NCBI GenBank assembly: GCA_027704905.1
Contig: JANIIK010000743.1
Span: 97,990 to 161,989, forward strand
From: Muraenolepis orangiensis
Taxonomy: Eukaryota; Chordata; Actinopteri; Gadiformes; Muraenolepididae
Length of the DNA stretch: 64,000 nucleotides
Reading direction: 5' to 3'
In this document: positions 55,675 to 64,000 of the stretch, in pieces
Layout: each line of letters opens with the position of its first letter
Numbering within the stretch: the first letter of the stretch is position 1
Notes under the pieces: model-generated
Told to the model about the DNA's origin: nothing
The model's input: only the letters and a program-made list of their open reading frames with translations
Databases searched by the model: none
Position numbers and translations under genes: made by a program

Positions 55675-56445
55675 CTAACCCCGTCTCTGTGGTGAGCGGT
55701 GGCTGTCCTCTGTGCTACATCTCTCCCAGCCCATGTGGAGGGCCTTGTCAGCCTGGTCACTCCACAATACACTTTGCTCTGTTTACCCCCTTCAAGAAAG
55801 TTCAACACAACAACACCACTTGGCTCCTCATAATCACAAAGCTTCTATCTTGGACTCTATCTTGGATTCCGAGCCGAGCCTCGGTCCACCCTCACAGCCC
55901 TCATCCTGGCAGCTAAGCATGCCAAGAGGAACAACACTAAACACTAGCCTCTGTCTGCTACCAGGCTGACCCAATGACAAGCAGACTAGTCCTGAAGCTG
56001 TAAGCTATTATTAAAGATGGACCTGAGCAGAGTTTAGTTCATGGAATCACTGGTTATGGTAATGACTCTGGTTTGACACTAGAGGGAAGCGCTGACTTGG
56101 CTTGTGGACATGCACACATACTGCTATGACTGGAATCTCCAGAGACTCTTATGAGAACATCAGCCCTACATTTCCACTAGCATTTAGTCCCTCAAGAGAC
56201 ACAGCTGCACATCTGCTGAAAGAGGACATCATTTGAATCACTACAGTTTACTGCTAACAGAATATGTTTAATATACAACATCTTTTAGTGAGGTCAGTTT
56301 GGCCTTTGACTCATAGACAACCATGATAAATATGTTCCCACCACTCTGCCTCCTAGAGTTCCTACGTCTCCCTGAGAGATACTGAATGTCTTTTGAGACA
56401 TAGTGTAGACATGTAGTTTCCCCTTCTGAATAAAGGATTGTTTTT
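55675..56445. other. Conserved noncoding block A, cluster 4
   Basis: Near-identical to the cluster 2 block, but with CACAGCCCTCATCCTGGCAG as in cluster 1 where cluster 2 reads CATAGCCTCATCCTGGCGG. Confidence 0.6.
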
Positions 56446-56519
56446 AATAATATGTATGTATTTATAATATGTATGTATGCATATATGTATGTTCCATTTG
56501 TTTTTTCTTCTGTATAATA

Positions 56520-56697
56520 TGCATGTATGTATGTATGTATGTATGTATGTATGTATGTATGTATGTATGTATGTATGTATGTATGTATGTGTATGTATGT
56601 ATGTATGTATGTATGTATGTATGTATGTATGTATGTATGTATGTATGTATGTATGTATGTATGTATGTATGTATGTATGTATGTATGTATGTATGTC
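56520..56697. repeat. (ATGT)n microsatellite, cluster 4
   Basis: About 44 ATGT units with one GTGTATG interruption, longer than in cluster 2. Confidence 0.97.
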
Positions 56698-57056
56698 ATG
56701 GATTAAGTGAGGAACAATCAGGAACAATCTGGTGAAGAGTGAGTGTGTGGAGGTTGGCTTAAATAGAATAGTTGAGATGCGTTGCAGGTGAAGGGTGAGA
56801 ATTACCACGGGCTGATGCTGCCCTCTGGTGGAGGCAGGGTGAATAGTGATTGTGACAATGTATGTACAATGTATGTATACTATGTATGTATGTATGTAAG
56901 TATGTATGTGTGTATAATTTGTATGTACGTACAGCATTTAAAATATGCATGAATGTATATTATGTGTATAATATGTATGTCCGTATGTATAATATGTACG
57001 TATGTATGTATGTATGTATGTATGTATGTATGTATGTATGTATACTATGTATGTAT

Positions 57057-58103
57057 CAGTGGCGAAGCGTGTCTATCACAACTGGACCTTCTGTAGAGCA
57101 GGGGTTCCCCAACTTTTCAGCCCACGACCCCCAAAATAACAGTGCTGGAGACTGGCGACCCCCCCGCTATCACCGTCCAACGGGGTGGGTAGGGGGGGGT
57201 AATCGCGATGGCGAACATAGTGTGAGGATTTTTTTCAATGATGATACTGTTGTGAATCTGTGGGAATCAGAATTCCTTTATTTGTCACTCACGTTATTAT
57301 TAACAATAATAATAATAATACAAATGATAAAAAATTAATAAAAAATAATAATAATAAAATTAAAAATTAATAAACCTCATAGGTCACATCAAGAGGATTC
57401 TGAAATAATCTCGCGACCCCCCCCCTCGGAGTCCCGCGACCCCCAACCCGTAGTCTGACGGACGTCACGGAGGAGTCACTTTGTGCCTTATCTCATTTAG
57501 GCAGATAAGATTGTCGCAGCCAATTTCCAAGTGTACCATAGTTGGTAAAGCAGTGTCCATGTAGTGAAGTAACAGTCCATCATCTTCGCCTTCGCCATTT
57601 TGACATAGAATCCTATGTAGAAACAACGTAGCACTACGCTAGATCCCCTCTCGCTCCAGCCAGTATACCTTCTAGCTCCCAATTGAGCTGTGGGGAAATC
57701 TGAAAGAATATGCCCATTGGCTACAAATCACTATATGATTGGTTGATCAAATTGTCAATCCAAACGTACGCTCTCATTCAGTCTAAGGGCCAAAGTCATC
57801 GGGAATACTTTGGTTGAAGGATATTCTTCCCAGCAATAGAAAAATATCTGATTGGTTGCATTGTTTTTCCAACACAAAACCACTCAAATGCGTCGTGCAT
57901 GGACCGAGAAAGACAAACAAATCAACGTAACACTGTAATATAACAGATAACAACACAGATACGATGCTCATTTATTAATTTAATTTAAATTAGATTAAAT
58001 TACATTCAATTGTATTACATTTTATTAATCCAATTAATTCGTTTTTTTTGAGAGTTCCAGGGTCTTCTCTGAATACCTTGAAGCCCCTGACGCTTCACCA
58101 CTG
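57057..58103. mobile_element. hAT-like nonautonomous element, cluster 4 copy
   Basis: 1047 bp, same ends and same nested segment as the cluster 2 copy; only scattered differences seen (for example AAAATTAAAAATTAAT near 57358). Confidence 0.6.
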
Positions 58104-58253
58104 GTATGTATAGTATGTACGTATGTATGTATGTATGTATGTATGTATGTATGTATGTATGTATGAATAATATGTATGTATAATATGTATGCATGTATGT
58201 AAAATATGTATGTTTGTATAATATGTATGTATATTATGTATGTATGATATGCG

Positions 58254-58660
58254 TGTTAAGGCCGTGAGTTTGATCCTCTGCCCGTTAGATTAGTCAGGTC
58301 CCAGGACTGTTATCAACCGGCCTGTTGAAGGCTCTCTCTAAACTGTTTTAATGTGTCACTTCCTTCCTTTCTAACTTGGTATATGGATCTATTCTGATGT
58401 GTAGGCTGAGGGTTTCATTTGAATGGTCCTGTATAGCATGTTGAGACTGTTAATGTCATAAAGGTTAGTATTTATCTATGTATTACTATGTGTTATTTAG
58501 TCACTAACCACTCAAAGTGAATTCACATACATGTCCTGCATGAATGCACTATTGTGAGTCACTTTGGACAAAGTGTCTGCTAAATGCCTGTAATGTAATG
58601 TAATGTAATGTAATGTTATGTAATGTAATGTAATGTAATGTAATGTAATGTAATGAGCAG
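58254..58660 (+). mobile_element. SINE-like sequence with (TGTAA)n tail, cluster 4
   Basis: Counterpart of 30236-30656 with a shorter TGTAA run. Confidence 0.6.
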
Positions 58661-59298
58661 GTAGGGTTTCCACATTTTGCCTACAGGTAGACTTCGGACA
58701 TTGGGATTCAAACACAGAACCTTTTGTCTAGGGATGGGCTGTAATTATTTATATAATCACATATTATGACATTTGTCCTCTAATATATTTAAATGAAACA
58801 TTTCAAAAACATATTTACACAATAACTAACTAAATAAGATAAATAAATAAATGGGTATGAAAATAGAAAACGTAAAGAAAAGTGACTTGAGTGAGTGGTG
58901 GTGAGCTGGTTTGCTCATTCAAGGATTTGGATTACTTAAATGATTGATATCTATAATTGTATATGATCAATATATTATAATGATGACATTTAATGTCTTA
59001 TATAATAAACATAATAAATAAAACAACCGTAAATAAAAGTGAAAAAAATCAATACCACATGGTCTTAGGCAGAGCCGGTTTGCTTAGTGAAGAATGTGTA
59101 GTTGTAAAGAGTTTAAAAGTAGAGCAAACTAAAGGCATTAAGCGGTGGTGCATACAGGTGGGTCAGGTCACCAGCAATCCACTGGAAACAAACATGTCCA
59201 AACTGATCTAAGACACAAAGACAGTGGAGTCTGAGGCAGATCAAAAGTCTGACTATAAGACGGCTACACATACACACTTGATTGATAAGATATGACAC
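58661..59298. other. Conserved single-copy spacer, cluster 4
   Basis: Near-identical to 30657-31284. No supported gene. Confidence 0.4.
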
Positions 59299-60345
59299 AT
59301 ATTACATACAGCTACAACCTCAACTACCACATATTACATACAGCTACTACCTCAACTACCACATATTACATACAACTACTACCTCAACTACCACATAGTA
59401 TATACAACTACTACCTCAACTACCACATAGTATATAAAACTACAACCTTTTATCTATAACAACCTCAACTACCACATATTATATACAACTACTACCTCAA
59501 CTACCACATAGTATATAAAACTACAACCTTTTATCTATAACAACCTCAACTACCACATATTATATACAACTACAACCTCAACTACCACATAGTATATAAA
59601 ACTACAACCTTTTATCTATAACAACCTCAACTACCACATAGTATATACAGCTACTACCTCAACTACCACATAGTATATACAACTACTACCTCAACTACAT
59701 CATATTATTCAAGATTCAAGATTCAAGATAACTTTATTTACAACTATATTTCTATACTTATATAATTATATTCAATATTTATATACAACTTATTACGTTA
59801 CCATTGACAATTAGACGGCTCGATACAAGTACAACTACTACCTCAACTACCACACTTTATATACAACTACTACCTCAACTGTCACATATTACATACAACT
59901 ACTACCTCAACTACGACATATTGTGTACACAACTTAAACTACCACATATTACATACAACTACTACCTCAACTACAAAATGATATATACAACTACTAACAC
60001 AACTACCACATATAACATACAGCTACTACCTCAACTACCACATCGTGCATACAGCTACTATTTTAATGACCACATATTATATAAAACTACAAAATTGTAT
60101 ATGTAACAACCGCAACTACCACATATAATAAACAGTGAGTACCTTAACTACCACATATTACGACAAAAAAAACGACAACATATGATATAAAACTACCTCA
60201 ATCACCACATATAACATACAACTACTACCTTCACTACCACATGTTATATACAACTACTACCTTCACTACCACATGTTATATACAACTACTACCTTCACTA
60301 CCACCTTTTATATACAACTACTACCTCAACCACAACAAAGTCAAA
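59299..60345. repeat. Satellite blocks, cluster 4 right half
   Basis: Near-identical to 31285-32330, including the retroposon-like interruption at about 59705-59820. Confidence 0.88.
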
Positions 60346-60605
60346 GTCAATGTTATTGTCCAATGTCCACATGTGTTCTACATATAGAGATCTGATTCAG
60401 TTTCTACAGTCCAACAGTGAGCAATATACATCAACAACAACACTAAACAAAGGGCCCAGACCAAAAAGGGAGAACAAAAAGTTAGTAATAATATATACAC
60501 CAAAACACAATCAACAGGACATGAATTAGACATTTAGTGCAAGTATCCTTTAGTGCAGAATGCTGTTTAAATCATATTTACAATAGCAGTGGAGATGAAT
60601 AGACA
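60346..60605 (-). mobile_element. Retroposon 3'-end fragment, cluster 4
   Basis: Matches 32331-32600. Confidence 0.4.
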
Positions 60606-60620
60606 CAGTGACTGGTGCTG

Positions 60621-60621
60621 G

Positions 60622-60679
<58 letters not shown>

Positions 60680-60697
60680 CACAGTTACTGGTGCTGG

Positions 60698-60738
<41 letters not shown>

Positions 60739-60751
60739 TGTGTGTGTGTGT

Positions 60752-60796
<45 letters not shown>

Positions 60797-60955
60797 GGGG
60801 GGGTTTAAAGACCAGGTATATTTGGGACAGGGAGGAAAGGTGGGAGAGAGGGTACAGAGGGGGAGAGAAGAGAGAGAAGGGAGAGAAGGGAGAGAAGGGA
60901 GAGAAGAGAGAGAAGGGAGAGAAGGGAGAAAGGTCAGAGGGAGGGGAGAGAGGTC
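60621..60955. repeat. (TG)n and purine microsatellites, cluster 4
   Basis: Same layout as 32618-32955, with slightly different TG run lengths. Confidence 0.95.
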
Positions 60956-60989
60956 AGGATCAATAGTCAACATATTATAAAAAGGTTAA

Positions 60990-61785
60990 CATATTATATA
61001 CAACTTCTAACTCAACCAGCACATATTTAATACTACTACTACCTCAACTACCACATAGATATACTACTACTACCTCAACTACCACATCTTATATACAACT
61101 ACTAACACAACTACCACATATAACATACAGCTACTACATCAACTACCACATATAATATATGAAACAACTACTTCAACTACTACATAATACATAAAACTAT
61201 ACAACTACCTCAACTACCACATATAATATAAAACTATACAACTACCTCAACTACCACATACTATATAAAACTATACAACTACCTCAACTACCACATACTA
61301 TATAAAACTATACAACTACCTCAACTACCACATACTATATAAAACTATACAACTACCTCAACTACCACATACTATATAAAACTATACAACTACCTCAACT
61401 ACCACATACTATATAAAACTATACAACTACCTCAACTACCACATACTATATAAAACTATACAACTACCTCAACTACCACATACTATATAAAACTATACAA
61501 CTACCTCAACTACCACATACTATATAAAACTATACAACTACCTCAACTACCACATAATATATAAAACAACAACATTTGATATATTTCTTCCTCCACTACC
61601 ACATACTATAAACAGCTACTACCTTAACTACCACAAATCATATATAACTACCTCAACCATCACATATAACATACAACAACTACCTCAACCATCACATATA
61701 ACATACAAGTACAACTACTGCTTTAACAACATATTACATACAACTACTACATCAACTACCACATATTACATACAACTACTACATC
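60990..61785. repeat. Satellite block with 37-bp subtype, cluster 4
   Basis: Near-identical to 32990-33785. Confidence 0.92.
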
Positions 61786-62690
<905 letters not shown>

Positions 62691-62778
62691 AATAGAAGAG
62701 ATGTTATACTTGTTTAGAGCATGGACAGAAGATATACCATCAGAAATTATGACAATAAATCATTGTTTTTTTTACATC

Positions 62779-62784
62779 TTTATT
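62779..62784 (-). terminator. Polyadenylation signal of IgL C5
   Basis: AATAAA on the minus strand 186 bases past the C5 stop. Confidence 0.65.
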
Positions 62785-62969
62785 AAATGTTCAACATGTG
62801 ACAAACTCAAGCAAAGGGGTAACAGACCATGAAGCGTAATGCTAATGGCTCAAAGACATGTTATATTGATGGAGGTCATCAGAAGCTGCAGCTACCTTAG
62901 ACAGAGAGATAGAAAGCAGACGTGTCAGAGGAGATTTGTATTCTACACTACTTCCATGCTGGAGCCTCT

Positions 62970-63292
62970 CTACTCTGAACACTGGTCAGGATTCAGGGTT
63001 TGAGTGACAGGCGTCTGGCCGCTCCTACTGGCCTCACAGCTCACTGAGCCCGCCTTCCTCCACTGGTCCGCAGGAAGGGTCAGGGCGCTGCTCCGGCTGT
63101 AGGTGCCATCTTTCCCCAGGACCCCCGGGCTATCCGACACCCCGGCAGACCTGCTGCTGCCCCCCACCTTCCAGCCAAGCTTCCAGTCTGAGGGGAAGCC
63201 CCCAGTGGCCAAACACAGCAGTGCAGCCCTGCCCTGCTCCAGCTCCACTCTGGAGGGAGGAAGGAGGCTCAGCGTGGGCTGAACCACTCCCA
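62970..63292 (-). CDS. Ig light-chain constant exon, cluster 5 (C5)
   Basis: Intact 106-codon constant domain, like C2/C4 but with R78 for K. The pyrimidine tract before its acceptor is two bases shorter than in the other copies. The intron text (ATTCATCATATGTTGTAG, GGAAACATTGACACA) is closest to cluster 1. Its J and V lie beyond the right edge of the window. Confidence 0.92.
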
Positions 63293-63464
63293 CTGGAAGA
63301 GAGAGAGAGAGGAGACAAGTGGACAACTGGCTCCCTTAACATGGCCGCTCATAGGGAGCACAGAGGACTGGAAGATTCATCATATGTTGTAGTTGATTGA
63401 AATGTGGAAACATTGACACATTTTATTGTTTGAAACATTTAAATGTGTCATGTATTTATTTTTA

Positions 63465-63705
63465 AATCTTAAATCCTCTTTATTGGTCTCATACACACAG
63501 TGAAATGTGTTTCTCTGCATTTAACCCATCCTAGTATTAGGAGCAGTGGGCAGCTATTGTATATATAGCACAAGGGGAGCAGGGTAAGGGTCTGGTGCCT
63601 TGCTCATGGGCACCTCGGCAGTGCCCAGGTGTTTCGGGGACTTGAACCGGGGACCTTCTGGTTCCCGAGCCAAGTCTCAAAAGACAGAGCTATCCACCCG
63701 CCAAT
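63465..63705 (-). mobile_element. tRNA-derived SINE in the J5-C5 intron
   Basis: Same SINE as in clusters 1-4; B box GGTTCAAGTCC on the minus strand. Confidence 0.75.
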
Positions 63706-63764
63706 TGATATAAATTTCCACATTAATTCTAAATGAATACATGAGACCCATTGTAATGTGTCAA

Positions 63765-63898
63765 CAGCTGTCAGGTGGCAGAACTTCTTCAGATTCGTTT
63801 CTCACTTCCTTTTTCTTATATTTAATTCAACGTTCGGCCAAAACACTTCAGAATAATTTACAATGGGAACCTTTAAGCACAGAAATACATTTGCAAAT
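63765..63898. promoter_or_regulatory. Candidate J-C intronic enhancer, cluster 5
   Basis: CAGCTG (63765-63770), CAGGTG (63772-63777) and ATTTGCAAAT (63889-63898). Confidence 0.4.
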
Positions 63899-64000
63899 TA
63901 AATGTTCTATTCATTAAATTACTACTTTTTAGAAGTCTTAACTGAACTTGAAGGATACTTGTTTGCCCATTTCATGAAGTACAAATAAATTCAATGATAT

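Overview
This is vertebrate DNA, almost certainly from a teleost fish. It is part of a kappa-like immunoglobulin light-chain (IgL) locus built from repeated V / J-C clusters. The evidence is intact V segments with a split leader and a 12-bp-spacer recombination signal (RSS), J segments with a 23-bp-spacer RSS, single-exon light-chain constant domains ending in Q-C-S-E, V lying opposite to J-C as is common in teleost IgL loci, fish-type SINEs, and very dense micro- and minisatellites. Nothing prokaryotic is present.

Layout: five clusters are visible. C exons (- strand) lie at 290-612, 20906-21228, 34935-35257, 49730-50052 and 62970-63292. J segments (- strand) lie at 1564-1601, 22191-22228, 36221-36258 and 51006-51043; the fifth J would fall just past the window. 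V genes (+ strand) lie at 2456-2930, 23396-23870, 37122-37596 and 52289-52763. Each cluster reads, left to right, C3' flank - C(-) - tRNA-SINE - candidate intronic enhancer - J(-) - spacer - 39-bp E-box minisatellite - V promoter - V(+) - long 32-bp satellite - conserved block A - transposon/microsatellite country - satellite - conserved block B - next C. V and J RSSs point the same way, so V-to-J joining within a cluster must go by inversion, which turns V and its promoter onto the - strand in front of J-C.

The clusters alternate in type. Clusters 1 and 3 (and probably 5) share J sequence, spacer and retroposon fragments; clusters 2 and 4 share a different set and are nearly identical over about 11-12 kb. 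This suggests duplication of a two-cluster unit plus later exchange.

Insertions make the clusters unequal. Cluster 1 carries a young, apparently complete BEL/Pao LTR retrotransposon (4386-11856; same-length LTRs that look identical, 5-bp target duplication, 2002-aa Gag-Pol ORF). Cluster 3 carries a retroposon at 38.3-38.9 kb and a large private insert at 43.1-48.3 kb. That insert holds a decayed Ty3/gypsy-like element, a CACCTGG minisatellite, a broken calponin-homology (nesprin-like) exon and a promoter-like GC-rich segment. Clusters 1, 2 and 4 share a hAT-like element that cluster 3 lacks.

Most long open frames here are artefacts of tandem repeats (32-bp satellite, 39-bp VNTR, ATGT and CA runs). 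Only the Ig exons and the BEL/Pao ORF are convincing intact protein-coding sequence.
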